Assembly (NCBI GenBank): GCA_028290465.1
Contig: JAQGJU010000093.1
Coordinates: 1 to 45,933, forward strand
Direction: 5' to 3'
Source of the DNA: Xanthobacteraceae bacterium
Lineage (GTDB): Bacteria > Pseudomonadota > Alphaproteobacteria > Rhizobiales > Xanthobacteraceae
Length of the DNA stretch: 45,933 bases
Both the position numbers and the translations under genes were made by a program. Positions 24,053 through 34,671 of the stretch are shown here, in pieces (position 1 is the stretch's first letter; every line of letters begins with the position of its first letter). A model generated the notes under the pieces. That model was given only the letters and a program-made list of their open reading frames with translations, had not been told where the DNA came from and ran no database searches.

Positions 24053-25813
24053 TTAATATAGCGGCAGTTCAGGCTCCTCGCCGCGGCTGCGGCGGGCGGC
24101 GGTCGGGGCTTCGGCCCGGACGAAGGCCCATTGCACGCGCGGCGCCGTGCGGGCGCGGCCGTAGATCACGATCTGCACGGTGCGGCGCGGGCCGTCCTGG
24201 CCGGCAAGATACACGCTTTCCTCGAGCTCGACCCGATCCTCATAGGCGCTGAACGTCCAGGTCTCCTTGCTGGGCAGCACCAGCATCACGCCATGGCCGT
24301 CGGTCAGCCGGTTGGCCTTGACGCTCGGATGCAGGTGAAACCGGACCGCGAATTCGTCCTGTCCGTTAGGCGGCAGCATTTCGCCGGCGGAGGCCGAGAA
24401 GAAATCCTCGCCGTCGAGCCGGCTGCCGTCGGCGCTCAGCATCAGGGCGCGCTGATGCACCACACGGTAGCGATCCGCGTAGCCGTCATGCGAGGTGCGG
24501 AGCAGGATGGCGTCATCGCGCTCCTCGCGCGACACGTCGACATGGCGCGGCCCGCCGAGCATCGGCGTGCCGAGCAGCAGCCGCTTGAACACCGTCGATT
24601 CCATGAATCGCGCCGACGACGTGTCATTGAACGTGACGGTCGAATGCGCGGCGGTGGCGCGCGCCACCTCGGCCCAGTTCTCGCGACCGTTGGCCGGCAT
24701 GCCGCAATTCACCACGATCGGGCTTTGCCGCGCCGACAGTTCGAACGACAGGAACCCGGCATGGGCGTCCTGGCTGACTTCGACCGGCGGCGCGCGGCCG
24801 GTATCCACCAGCACGACCACGCCGCCGGCCTCGACGCGCTGGTAGCCGGAATATGGCGCGTTCGACAGCGGCGCGCCGCGCGCGTCGTCATAGGCCAGGA
24901 TGGTGGCCAGCAGATCCTGCGAGGTCGGCCCCATGCCGTTGAAATGCGCGAAGCTGCCGTCGCCGTGCCGGAAGAAGCGCAGCATCGGCATCATGCGGTC
25001 GATGGCGTTGAGCAGCGCCGGCGGCGGCGTGATGTTGCGGGCCGCGAAGCCATGGCGCAGCGGCAGCAGGTCGAGCAGCAATTCGATCAGCGCATTCGGA
25101 TTGCGGCCAATATGGCCGCCATCGGACAGGATCTGGCGCTCCAGTTCGGCGACCAGTTTGGCGGTGGCGGATTTGATGTGGCGCGACTGGCCGGCAAGGC
25201 ATAGCGCCGCGTAGCACAGCGCGATCATCGCCTGCAGCCGCGGCACGCCGTCGCGCGCGTCGGCGGCGGTGTGGCGCAGGAACCGGACCTGCCGGGTCAG
25301 GCTGCGCAGGAAACGGCGATAGAACCGCACCTCGCAATCGTTCAGCACCAAAGTCGCCTGGGTGATCCAGGACATGATCCGCCGCGCCACCACGTCGGGC
25401 CGCCAGCCGATCGAGTTCCAGGGCCCCGGCTGGCTGATCCAGTCGTCGACCAGCGAGCGCGCATTGGCCCGGGTGATGCCCGAATCGGCGGCCCGCAGAT
25501 GGCGCAGCCAGCCGAAGCCGAGCATCGCCAGCGCCCAGTCGTCGGACGGCGGCAGCATCTCGAACGGCGAGCGACCGTCGCAGATCACGACTTTGCCGGC
25601 GAAGGCAAATCGTCCGGCATAGATTTCGCTCGCCCGCGTCGCATCGGCGGTGCGCAGATCCTGCGGCGCGATGGTCAACCGGTCGGCCTTCACCGGCAGG
25701 AAGGACAGGCGAATCACCGGATGGCTGTTGACCCGGCCGAACAGACGCCGCAATCCGCCGCGCACGAGCAGCAAAGACAGCTTCGTACGCTCGGCGATCG
25801 CAACGCGCGACAT
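24053..25813 (-). CDS. Heparinase II/III-family protein
   Basis: A 586-residue protein. Residues 1-300 form a helical toroid-like region (FGWLRHLRAADSGITRANAR, WNSIGWRPDVVARRIMSWI). The C-terminal half is the heparinase II/III-like beta domain, with DAHAGFLSFELSARQSPIVV, TAAHSTVTFNDTSSARF and a His in HQRALMLSADGSRLDGEDFF. The family cleaves uronic-acid polysaccharides, usually in the periplasm, but no signal peptide is visible here, so a cytoplasmic role or different substrate is possible. Its place between rsmB and purH is common in alphaproteobacteria, and the link is not understood. The family is well supported, the activity is not. Confidence 0.9.
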   Translation of the reverse strand: MSRVAIAERTKLSLLLVRGGLRRLFGRVNSHPVIRLSFLPVKADRLTIAPQDLRTADATRASEIYAGRFAFAGKVVICDGRSPFEMLPPSDDWALAMLGFGWLRHLRAADSGITRANARSLVDDWISQPGPWNSIGWRPDVVARRIMSWITQATLVLNDCEVRFYRRFLRSLTRQVRFLRHTAADARDGVPRLQAMIALCYAALCLAGQSRHIKSATAKLVAELERQILSDGGHIGRNPNALIELLLDLLPLRHGFAARNITPPPALLNAIDRMMPMLRFFRHGDGSFAHFNGMGPTSQDLLATILAYDDARGAPLSNAPYSGYQRVEAGGVVVLVDTGRAPPVEVSQDAHAGFLSFELSARQSPIVVNCGMPANGRENWAEVARATAAHSTVTFNDTSSARFMESTVFKRLLLGTPMLGGPRHVDVSREERDDAILLRTSHDGYADRYRVVHQRALMLSADGSRLDGEDFFSASAGEMLPPNGQDEFAVRFHLHPSVKANRLTDGHGVMLVLPSKETWTFSAYEDRVELEESVYLAGQDGPRRTVQIVIYGRARTAPRVQWAFVRAEAPTAARRSRGEEPELPLY

Positions 25814-26015
25814 CGCGTCTCATCCAAATGTGGTGGGGGGACCCCGGTCCCGGTTCGGGCGACCATACCGGAACGGGCCGGCCGGGGCCAACCTTGGCCG
25901 TAACTGCGATGGGGATTAGCTCAAGCAATTCCGTGCGCCGTGACCTATGTGCGCCTGTCATGGCTGGAACAAGGCTACGGCTGTTCGTGAGTCCGTAGGA
26001 TGCGCTGGGGCTGCT

Positions 26016-27356
26016 CTAAATCCGCTCCAGCCGCGCTGCGTAGAAACCGTCGAGGCCGGCAAGGCGCGGCTCGGCATGCGGCAACTGGCACGGCAGTGTG
26101 CGCAGATCGCCGTCCGGCGTCAGCAACTCGCTGAGCCCGTCGATTTCCGAAGCCAGAATCGGGCGGCGGCGCACGCCGGGCTCCCGCGCCAGCAATTGCG
26201 TGACGACGTCGATGCCTTCTTCGGGTTCCAGCGAGCAGGTGCAGTACACGATGGTGCCGCCGGGCCGCACCAGAGTGACGGCCCGCGCCAGCAACTCGTG
26301 CTGCAGCCGAGATAGCTGCGCGATATCGGCTTCGCGTTTCAGCCAGGGCACGTCGGGATGGCGGCGGATGGTGCCGGTCGAGGAGCACGGCGCATCGAGC
26401 AGCACGCCGTCGAATGGGCCGGCTTCCCAGGTCAACACGTCGGCGACGGCAGTCTCGGCGGTCAGGTGCAGCCGCGCGAGATTCTCGCGCAATCGGTTGA
26501 GTCGTAATGGAGAGCGGTCGACCGCCGTGACCTTGGCGCCCTTGAGTGCGAGTTGCGCGGTCTTGCCGCCGGGCGCCGCGCAAAGGTCAGCGATGTTCAT
26601 GCCCTGCACGTCGCCGAATAGCCGTGCCGGCAATGCGGCCGCGGCGTCCTGCACCCACCAGGCGCCTTCGGTGAAGCCGGGCAATAGCGGCACCACGCCA
26701 TGCAGATCGGTGCGCACGGTTCCGGTCGGCAGCACCTGGCCGCGCAGCCGCGCCGCCCAGGATTCCGGATCGCTTTTGACGGTGAGGTCGAGGGCCGGCT
26801 CAACGCCGTTGGCGAGCGCGATGGCGCGGGCGGTCTCGGCCCCATAGGCCTTGGTCCAGCGCGCCATCAGCCAGTCCGGCGTATCGAGTGCGACCGTGTC
26901 GAAATCGGCGATGCGCTTCGCGCCTTCCTGCGTCACCCGGCGCAGCACCGCGTTGACCAGTCCGGCATAACGCCCGGCGCGCCGGTCGGCCTGCGCGAGG
27001 CGGACCGAGAGGTCGACCGCGGCGTGATCCGGAACATCCATCCACAGGATCTGCGCGGCGCCGAGCATCAGGATGGTTTCGGTGCGCGGCGCGTCGTCCG
27101 GCAGGCCCTTGTCGAGATAGAAATCGATCAGGCGGCGCAGGGTGCCGCGCCGGCGCAGCACGGTCGCGACCAGCCGGCGCACCAGCGCGCGGTCGCGATC
27201 GGCCAGCGACGGCAATCCGGGGTGAACCTGCTTGCCGTCGAGCTGTTCGTCGAGCGGCCGGGCGCGCTGCAGCACGCCGTCAATTATGTCCGCAGCGATG
27301 CGGCGGGTAGCCAGACCGGGGACTTCCGGCTGGGGAGCGAGACGGGCACGCGCCAT
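26016..27356 (-). CDS. rsmB: 16S rRNA m5C methyltransferase, RsmB/NOL1 family
   Basis: A 446-residue SAM-dependent RNA cytosine-C5 methyltransferase. The N-terminal NusB-like domain (IAADIIDGVLQRARPLDEQL, then MLGAAQILWMDVPDHAAVDL) marks the RsmB subgroup. The catalytic domain has the SAM motif IADLCAAPGGKTAQLALKGA, DAPCSSTGTIRRHPD with the Cys of motif IV and VYCTCSLEPEEGIDVV with the catalytic Cys of motif VI. The ATG at 27356 has GAGG 5 bases upstream; one three codons earlier at 27365 is an alternative. Position C967 is the E. coli target; it is presumed here. A 202-bp gap separates it from the heparinase-like gene. Confidence 0.95.
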   Translation of the reverse strand: MARARLAPQPEVPGLATRRIAADIIDGVLQRARPLDEQLDGKQVHPGLPSLADRDRALVRRLVATVLRRRGTLRRLIDFYLDKGLPDDAPRTETILMLGAAQILWMDVPDHAAVDLSVRLAQADRRAGRYAGLVNAVLRRVTQEGAKRIADFDTVALDTPDWLMARWTKAYGAETARAIALANGVEPALDLTVKSDPESWAARLRGQVLPTGTVRTDLHGVVPLLPGFTEGAWWVQDAAAALPARLFGDVQGMNIADLCAAPGGKTAQLALKGAKVTAVDRSPLRLNRLRENLARLHLTAETAVADVLTWEAGPFDGVLLDAPCSSTGTIRRHPDVPWLKREADIAQLSRLQHELLARAVTLVRPGGTIVYCTCSLEPEEGIDVVTQLLAREPGVRRRPILASEIDGLSELLTPDGDLRTLPCQLPHAEPRLAGLDGFYAARLERI

Positions 27357-27500
27357 GGACCTCATCCGTGCGGACGGAATGGCGAACTAGAGCGTTTTCA
27401 AGTGAAGCTCAATGGACGCGCTCTAGGCCGATTCGCGACGCGAACCGACTCCGTCTCCATAGCATCTTGTGCGAGTTTGCGAGAGGTAACGTTGCTGCGA

Positions 27501-28478
27501 TCAGCCCCACGGACCGCGACGCGAACGCTGACCACCACCCTGACCGCCCCACGGGCCGGACGGTGCGGGACCCGACGGCGCGGTTGTGCGCGGCGGCATT
27601 GAAGACGCATTCCGGGACGCGTAACGGCTTGTGCCCATCTGGCCGGCCAATTGCTCGAGCGCCGCGATGCGGTTCTCGGTCGCCGGATGGGTCGAGAACA
27701 GGTTGTCCATGCGCTGTCCGCTGAGCGGATTGATGATGAACAGATGCGCGGTCGCGGGATTGCGCTCGGCGGTCGGATTCTCGACCATCTGGGCGGTCCC
27801 GGCGATCTTGTTCAGCGCCGACGCCAGTGCGTCCGGCCGGCCGGAGATCAGCGCGCCCAGTCTGTCGGCGGAATATTCCCGGGTCCGGCTGATCGCCATC
27901 TGGACCAGCATCGCGGCGATCGGCGCCAGGATCACCATCGCCAACGTGCCGACGATTCCCATGCCGTTATTGTTGTCGCGGTTGTGGCCGAAGAACATGC
28001 CGAACTGCGCCAGCATCGAGATCGCGCCCGCGATGGTCGCCGTGATCGTCATGATCAAGGTGTCGCGATTCTTCACATGGGCGAGTTCGTGCGCGATCAC
28101 GCCGGCGAGTTCGTCGCGGTTGAGCATGCGCAGCAGGCCGGTGGTCGCCGCGACGGCGGCGTGCTCCGGGTCGCGGCCGGTCGCGAACGCGTTCGGCTGC
28201 GGATTGTCCATCAGATAGACCTTCGGCATCGGCAGATCGGCGCGCCGCGCCAGATCCGCGACGAGCGCGTACACGTCGGGCGCGCTGCGCGCATCGACCT
28301 CCTGGGCGCCATGCATCGACAGCACCAGCCGGTCCGAATTCCAGTAGCTGAACACGTTCATGGCGGCGGCGATCACCAGGGCGATGATCGCGCCATTGGC
28401 GCCGCCGATCAGGAAGCCGACGCCCATGAATAGGGCGGTCAGGCCGGCCAGAAGCATGGCGGTACGTAGGTAGTTCAT
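27501..28478 (-). CDS. htpX: Membrane zinc metalloprotease HtpX
   Basis: A 325-residue inner-membrane M48 protease that degrades misfolded membrane proteins under stress. Two membrane helices occupy residues 6-42. The zinc site is His130-Glu131-x-x-His134 in [16 protein letters not shown], with the third ligand Glu201 in [16 protein letters not shown]. Another hydrophobic pair lies between ([17 protein letters not shown] and [18 protein letters not shown]). The tail is Gly/Pro/Arg-rich. The ATG at 28478 has AGGAGG 7 bases upstream; the frame opens 24 codons earlier without support. It is divergent from the DUF1674 gene across a 143-bp shared control region. Confidence 0.97.
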   Translation of the reverse strand: MNYLRTAMLLAGLTALFMGVGFLIGGANGAIIALVIAAAMNVFSYWNSDRLVLSMHGAQEVDARSAPDVYALVADLARRADLPMPKVYLMDNPQPNAFATGRDPEHAAVAATTGLLRMLNRDELAGVIAHELAHVKNRDTLIMTITATIAGAISMLAQFGMFFGHNRDNNNGMGIVGTLAMVILAPIAAMLVQMAISRTREYSADRLGALISGRPDALASALNKIAGTAQMVENPTAERNPATAHLFIINPLSGQRMDNLFSTHPATENRIAALEQLAGQMGTSRYASRNASSMPPRTTAPSGPAPSGPWGGQGGGQRSRRGPWG

Positions 28479-28621
28479 CGCATCCTCCTGCCGGCGCGCG
28501 AATAGGCGCGACGGTAGCAACAGGATGGGAATGCCGGCGGTTCCGCGCAAGATTGTCGGGCTGGGCGGAATGCCGCAGGAGCGGCCTTGACGCCGCCACA
28601 GCTTAGGGGTTTAGAGCGCCC

Positions 28622-28822
28622 ATGACCGCAAACGACAACGCGCCGAACGCATCGCCGCCGCCAAAAAAGCTGTCGCCCGAAGCCGAGCGGGCGCTCGCCG
28701 AAGCGCAGGCGCGTCGCGCCAAGGCGGCGGCCGAACTGCCGCCGGAAAGCGGCGGGCGGGGCGGCCTGGAGCCGACCCGCTATGGCGACTGGGAAATCAA
28801 AGGCCTGACGGCGGATTTCTAG
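28622..28822 (+). CDS. DUF1674 / SDHAF4-like succinate dehydrogenase assembly factor
   Basis: A 66-residue protein of the DUF1674 family, whose mitochondrial member SDHAF4 (Sdh8) binds flavinated SdhA before it joins SdhB. A variable Ala/Pro/Lys-rich N terminus (LSPEAERALAEAQARRAKAA) leads to the diagnostic C-terminal block GGLEPTRYGDWEIKGLTADF. Length is typical. It is divergent from htpX, a common arrangement in Hyphomicrobiales. Its 3' end overlaps the end of the convergent DUF4166 gene by 26 bp, so both C termini are encoded in the same DNA on opposite strands. Confidence 0.9.
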   Translation: MTANDNAPNASPPPKKLSPEAERALAEAQARRAKAAAELPPESGGRGGLEPTRYGDWEIKGLTADF

Positions 28823-30473
28823 CCGGGACGAGCCATCCTCGGTAGTGCACCAGCCGGCCAAGCACCGGCAGCGACATCGGCACATCGAACGTAAATCGGC
28901 CCTGCGCGTCGACCCGTTCCCGCGCAAAGCAGCGCGGTAGCATCCAGCCCGGCAACGGCACGCCACCGATGCGGCCGGCGACGATGTTCATGTCGATGCC
29001 GTCGGCATTCGCGGTCAACGCCAGCCGGAACGTCACCAGCCCGAAACGTTCCTCAATCGATCCGGTGCGAAGTCCGCCATGCGATAGCCGGCTCTGGAAC
29101 CGGCCGCCGCCGAATTGCCGTACCCAGATTTCGCCATCCGGGTCCGCCGTCATCGTGACGTCGACCGGGATATCATCCGTGGCGCGCGGAAACCGCAGCA
29201 CGCGCGCGGCCAGCCAGCCAAGCGGATTGGCGGCGCCTTCGACCGACGCGCGGCCGGCGAGCTTCAGCGTGCCGTCAACGTCATGCGCGTCCTGAATAGC
29301 TTTCGGCAGCGCGTCGAAATGTTTGCCGAGCGCGCGCGCGAACAACAGCCGCGGCCGTTTGAAGATGCGCGTCACGATACGGAAGCGCGCGAACTCGTTC
29401 TGCAAGGCGGCGAGCCGCAACAGCCCGACGCACGGCATCGCGCCACGCGAAACAAGCGTGCCGGCATCGAGCGCTTTGATAGTCGCGAGCGCCGGCAGCA
29501 CTGGAATGTTCGGGCCGTCGCCGTCAGACGCGACCAGCACGAAACTTGTGATCGTCGCTCGCCCGTCCGAGTCGATGCCTTCGGCAATCACCGTCATGCC
29601 GCCGCGGTCGGTGCCGAACCGATAGAGAAGCTGCGCGGCCCATTGCAGCGGCCGGGCCAGCGGCACCAGGGTTCTGAGCAGCCGCATTTTTACCACGCCG
29701 CTGATCGCCCACAGGCCGAGATGCATCACCGGCAATTCGAGGCTGGCGTAGAACAACCCTTCGCGCCGCGGACTGAACCGTGCCGGAATGAGATCGAGAT
29801 CCGGTGTCTCGGCGACCGAGAGCCAGCGCCGCCCGAGGCCCGGCAGGCGCTTTCGCGTCAGCAAGCCCCAGCCCATCGCGGTAGTCCAATGGCCGTCGCG
29901 GAATACCCGCGCGGGTTGCCCGGCCCGCGACAGGATCGCCTGCACCAAGGCAAGACCGCGCGGTTGCCGGTTGCCGGGCACGATGGCGACTTCGATGCGG
30001 TCGATGCGTCGCCAATCCTTCACCAACTCGTCGAGCACGGCGTGCGACAGCGCCGGCGTCGAACTGGCGCCGCTCGCCACCAGCACGTTGGCGGCGCGGG
30101 CTGAGGGATCAAGTTTGACGATGTTGGCGACGAAATCCCGCGCATCCGCGATGTCGACATAGTGGCAGCCGGCCGCGATGGCGGTGGCCGCGAGACGCGG
30201 CGCGGCATTCTGAAATGGGCCGGTCATGTCGGCCACGCACCACACGCGCAGGCGACGCAGGTCGTCAGCGCTGACGGTCATGACATCGAGCGCGGCGGCC
30301 TCAATAACGCGTCCGGGATGTGCGGCACGCAAGCGTGCGACCAACGTTTCGGTGCGCGCTTGGTCGCGCGCGCCGATCACGATGTCGAGTTGTGTGGTGA
30401 CCAACAGGCCGTCGAGCAAATGCTGACCGAAGCCGCCGGTGCCGCCGACGACCAGCACACGGTGCGCAGTCAT
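28797..30473 (-). CDS. Saccharopine dehydrogenase-like reductase fused to DUF4166
   Basis: A 558-residue two-part protein. Residues 1-370 are a Rossmann-type saccharopine dehydrogenase-like domain: VLVVGGTGGFGQHLLDGLLV is the nucleotide-binding motif, followed by IAAGCHYVDIADARDFVANI and ASGASSTPALSHAVLDELV. The last 180 residues match DUF4166: FDALPKAIQDAHDVDGTLKL, VRQFGGGRFQSRLSHGG, GVPLPGWMLPRCFARE and VLGRLVHYRGWL. The natural substrate is unknown. The start shares ATGA with the stop of the DCC-family gene upstream, so the two are translationally coupled. No signal peptide is seen. Confidence 0.9.
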   Translation of the reverse strand: MTAHRVLVVGGTGGFGQHLLDGLLVTTQLDIVIGARDQARTETLVARLRAAHPGRVIEAAALDVMTVSADDLRRLRVWCVADMTGPFQNAAPRLAATAIAAGCHYVDIADARDFVANIVKLDPSARAANVLVASGASSTPALSHAVLDELVKDWRRIDRIEVAIVPGNRQPRGLALVQAILSRAGQPARVFRDGHWTTAMGWGLLTRKRLPGLGRRWLSVAETPDLDLIPARFSPRREGLFYASLELPVMHLGLWAISGVVKMRLLRTLVPLARPLQWAAQLLYRFGTDRGGMTVIAEGIDSDGRATITSFVLVASDGDGPNIPVLPALATIKALDAGTLVSRGAMPCVGLLRLAALQNEFARFRIVTRIFKRPRLLFARALGKHFDALPKAIQDAHDVDGTLKLAGRASVEGAANPLGWLAARVLRFPRATDDIPVDVTMTADPDGEIWVRQFGGGRFQSRLSHGGLRTGSIEERFGLVTFRLALTANADGIDMNIVAGRIGGVPLPGWMLPRCFARERVDAQGRFTFDVPMSLPVLGRLVHYRGWLVPARNPPSGL

Positions 30474-30883
30474 CGCAGCGTCACGCGACTAGGATCGGGC
30501 ATCAGGCAGGTGTCGCGCTTGCCGAACCAGCGATAGCGGTTGCGCGCGATGATGTCATAGGCGGCGTCGCGCCAGCGTTCCGGAATGAAACGCAACACCG
30601 CGACCCAGCGCCACCATGGCAATGACGCCAGAATGCGCAGCGCCGCGTCGGAGCGCGTATAGGTCCTGCCGTCACCGATCAGGATGAAGGTCGATGGATT
30701 GTCGGGATCGATGTTGTTGGCGCTGGCGAGCGCGCGGCCTTCATCGGACTGGATGGCGACAAAGCGATAGCGCCGCTCCGGATCGCGCGCGGTGACGAAC
30801 CGGTACCCGCGCGAACACAGCACGCAGATGCCGTCGAACAGGATCAGTCTCTGCGCGGGTAGATTTGGCGCGCCGCACGGCAT
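30470..30883 (-). CDS. DCC-family thiol-disulfide oxidoreductase-like protein (DUF393)
   Basis: A 137-residue DUF393 protein. The hallmark is near the N terminus: LILFDGICVLCSRGYRFV, with Asp17 and the Cys20-x-x-Cys23 pair. The rest fits the family: FVAIQSDEGRALASANNID, STFILIGDGRTYTRSDAALR and WWRWVAVLRFIPERWRDAAY, ending in RYRWFGKRDTCLMPD. The start at 30883 gives the family length; the frame is open much further but that part overlaps the L,D-transpeptidase gene. Thioredoxin-like chemistry is presumed. Its stop overlaps the next start by four bases. The shared unit with the DUF4166 reductase suggests a two-component redox pathway (inference). Confidence 0.92.
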   Translation of the reverse strand: MPCGAPNLPAQRLILFDGICVLCSRGYRFVTARDPERRYRFVAIQSDEGRALASANNIDPDNPSTFILIGDGRTYTRSDAALRILASLPWWRWVAVLRFIPERWRDAAYDIIARNRYRWFGKRDTCLMPDPSRVTLR

Positions 30884-30900
30884 GGCGTCGCGCTCAACAC

Positions 30901-31416
30901 TTATCGCGTGACCAGCACCGTGGTGCCGAAGCTGACCCGGTCGTACAGATCGACGATGTCCTGGTTGAGCATGCGGATGCAGCCATAGGACACGAAACCG
31001 CCGACCGAGCCCGGCGCATTGGTGCCGTGGATGGCGTATTCGCCGCCGCCGCTGAGGGTCAGTGCCGCCGCGCCCATCGGATTGCGCGGGCTGCCGCCCG
31101 GGATCACGTCCGGCAGCGAAGGCTTGTCCCGCCTCACCTCGGCGGGCGGCGCCCAGGCCGGTTTGATGTGCTTGCCGTCGATATAGGCCTGACCGGTCCA
31201 TTGCTTGCCGGCGCGCCCGACGCCGACCGGGTAGCGGATCGCGCGGCCATCGCCGAGCACGTAGTACAGCCGGCGCTCGCCGGTCTTGATGATGATGCTG
31301 CCGGCCGATGCGCCGCCGGAGAATGCCACCATCTCGCCGCGGGCCTGCGCCGGCGCGACCGAGAAACTTGCCGCGATCAGTGCCGCGGCCATCAACGACA
31401 GAGAAGCATGACGCAT
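30901..31416 (-). CDS. L,D-transpeptidase (YkuD), exported, 171 residues
   Basis: A periplasmic YkuD-domain enzyme that forms 3-3 cross-links in peptidoglycan or attaches proteins to it. The signal peptide SLMAAALIAASFSVAPAQA ends near residue 25. The domain begins SIIIKTGERRLYYVLGDGRA and YPVGVGRAGKQWTGQA. The catalytic signature is IHGTNAPGSVGGFVSYGCIR, with His130 and the nucleophile Cys146. It closes with VDLYDRVSFGTTVLV. It is followed 17 bp later by the DCC-family gene, so it may lead that operon. Confidence 0.95.
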   Translation of the reverse strand: MRHASLSLMAAALIAASFSVAPAQARGEMVAFSGGASAGSIIIKTGERRLYYVLGDGRAIRYPVGVGRAGKQWTGQAYIDGKHIKPAWAPPAEVRRDKPSLPDVIPGGSPRNPMGAAALTLSGGGEYAIHGTNAPGSVGGFVSYGCIRMLNQDIVDLYDRVSFGTTVLVTR

Positions 31417-31516
31417 GACCAGCCCGCCCAGGTTGCCTTGGAGGTGGCCAGCTTAGCCGAAAATCGCCGTTGGCCCATTAGAAACTGCCGATAGCGTAAA
31501 TCTTTGCAGCACGGCC

Positions 31517-32221
31517 TCAATTCGTCGAGAGCGCTTGCAACTGCCGCTTGGCGGCATCGAGCTGCGTGGACTTGTCGGTGACTGACTGGAGCAACTGCGC
31601 CAGGCGGCGGCGCACCTCGGGATCGTTGGTCTCCAGGTTGGAGCCCGAGAAGCCGATCTTCGCCTTATGTTCGTGGATATAGTCGGCCAGTTCCTGGCCG
31701 GATTGCAGTGTGCCTTCGAGCGGCGGCATGATTTCGCGGATGGTGCGCGCCGGCCGGCCGACCATCTTTTCATAGGCGGTCGTGTAGACGATCTCGAGAT
31801 CCCTCGGCTGGGTGAGCTTGGCGCGATCGGTGTTGGCTTCGGCCTCCGCCTTGTCGAGCGCCTCGCGCAGCTTGACCATGCCGTCGCGCGCCGCGGCGAA
31901 ATCCTCGCGCCGGTTCGCCAGATTCTGGAATGAGCGGACACTGCCGGCCTGCACGGCTTGCATCAGTCGCTTGGAGATCGATTCGTCGAGCGCGGTATGG
32001 AATCGGCGCATCACGCCATAATGAATGGCGTAGGGACCCATCGCCGCCGTCTCCTCGTCCTTGACGATCGGGATCTTGAGGCCCGGCCGGTCGATCACCC
32101 GCGTTTGCAGGAAATCAATGAACGCCTTGCGCTGTTCCGGCTCCTTGTCGAAGCAGCCGGCGACCAGCAGGCCGACCACGGCGAGGCCGGCAAACGTAAC
32201 AAATCGACGGGTGACGGACAT
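31517..32221 (-). CDS. DUF3053-like lipoprotein
   Basis: A 234-residue predicted lipoprotein. The ATG at 32221 has GGGAG 6 bases upstream and starts a signal peptide with lipobox: FVTFAGLAVVGLLVAGC, Cys at 23. The mature part is charged and helical: EPEQRKAFIDFLQTRVIDRP, MGPYAIHYGVMRRFHTALDE, then PRDLEIVYTTAYEKMVGRPA and LLQSVTDKSTQLDAAKRQLQ. This matches the DUF3053 pattern, known from enterobacterial YiaF-type lipoproteins, function unknown. It should be anchored in a membrane facing the periplasm. It lies 100 bp before the L,D-transpeptidase gene on the same strand, compatible with an envelope role. Confidence 0.82.
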   Translation of the reverse strand: MSVTRRFVTFAGLAVVGLLVAGCFDKEPEQRKAFIDFLQTRVIDRPGLKIPIVKDEETAAMGPYAIHYGVMRRFHTALDESISKRLMQAVQAGSVRSFQNLANRREDFAAARDGMVKLREALDKAEAEANTDRAKLTQPRDLEIVYTTAYEKMVGRPARTIREIMPPLEGTLQSGQELADYIHEHKAKIGFSGSNLETNDPEVRRRLAQLLQSVTDKSTQLDAAKRQLQALSTN

Positions 32222-32290
32222 GCGGACTCCCAACGTGTGACGAGGGGTTAGTCGGGAGTGCGGTGGAGATGGTTCGAGGGAGCGCTCTTC

Positions 32291-32441
32291 ACCTCTCCCC
32301 GCGTGCGGGGAGAGGTCGGCTTGCGAGCGCAAGCGAGCAAGTCGGGTGAGGGGGCCTCACCGCAGTACGCTGCCTCAACGCCCCCTCATCCGGCTCGCCG
32401 CTTTGCGGCTCGCCACCTTCTCCCCGCGCGCGGGGAGAAGG
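32291..32441. repeat. Family A palindromic intergenic repeat, full copy
   Basis: Same design as the copy at 15811: hairpin acctctccccgcgtgcgggg, a gcgagcgcaagcgagcaa-like middle, gggtgaggggg, then ccccctcatccggctcgccg and a closing hairpin cttctccccgcgcgcggggagaag. It ends 7 bp past the acs stop codon, where it may act as the transcript-end structure. Confidence 0.88.
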
Positions 32442-32447
32442 AAAGAA

Positions 32448-34400
<1,953 letters not shown>

Positions 34401-34460
34401 TTGATGCTCCTCGCCAGATCCGGCCAAATACAAGAAAAGGCGCGGTTTTTCGTTTCCTCT

Positions 34461-34509
34461 GGGCATGATCCCGAAAAGTGGTCACCGGTTTTCGGAAAAG
34501 ATCATGCCC
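34461..34509. repeat. Family D palindromic repeat
   Basis: Ends gggcatgatc and gatcatgccc are exact complements. The middle reads ccgaaaagtggtcaccgg, then ttttcggaaaa, itself a partial palindrome. A second copy lies at 40531-40580. I recognise this as a repeat widespread in rhizobial genomes. The wider 270-bp gap, 34401-34671, between the divergent acs and DUF2059 starts holds nothing else I can name. Confidence 0.85.
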
Positions 34510-34671
34510 GACAATTATCTAGCTCTATTATGCGCCGGACGGCGAACGCGCGACAAGGCCCGCGCGTGTCACACTTTGGTCGCTAAGAAGGGGGGCACCG
34601 GGATGCAAAGTCCGCTTCCGGTCGTCTCGAAGTGTGTAGAATGGCCGGGCCAATGACCCCGGAGATGTCCC

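Noticed and set aside
30470-31201. A 243-residue version of the DCC protein
   Set aside because: The extra N-terminal part overlaps the L,D-transpeptidase gene in another frame and has no family similarity; the start at 30883 gives normal length.
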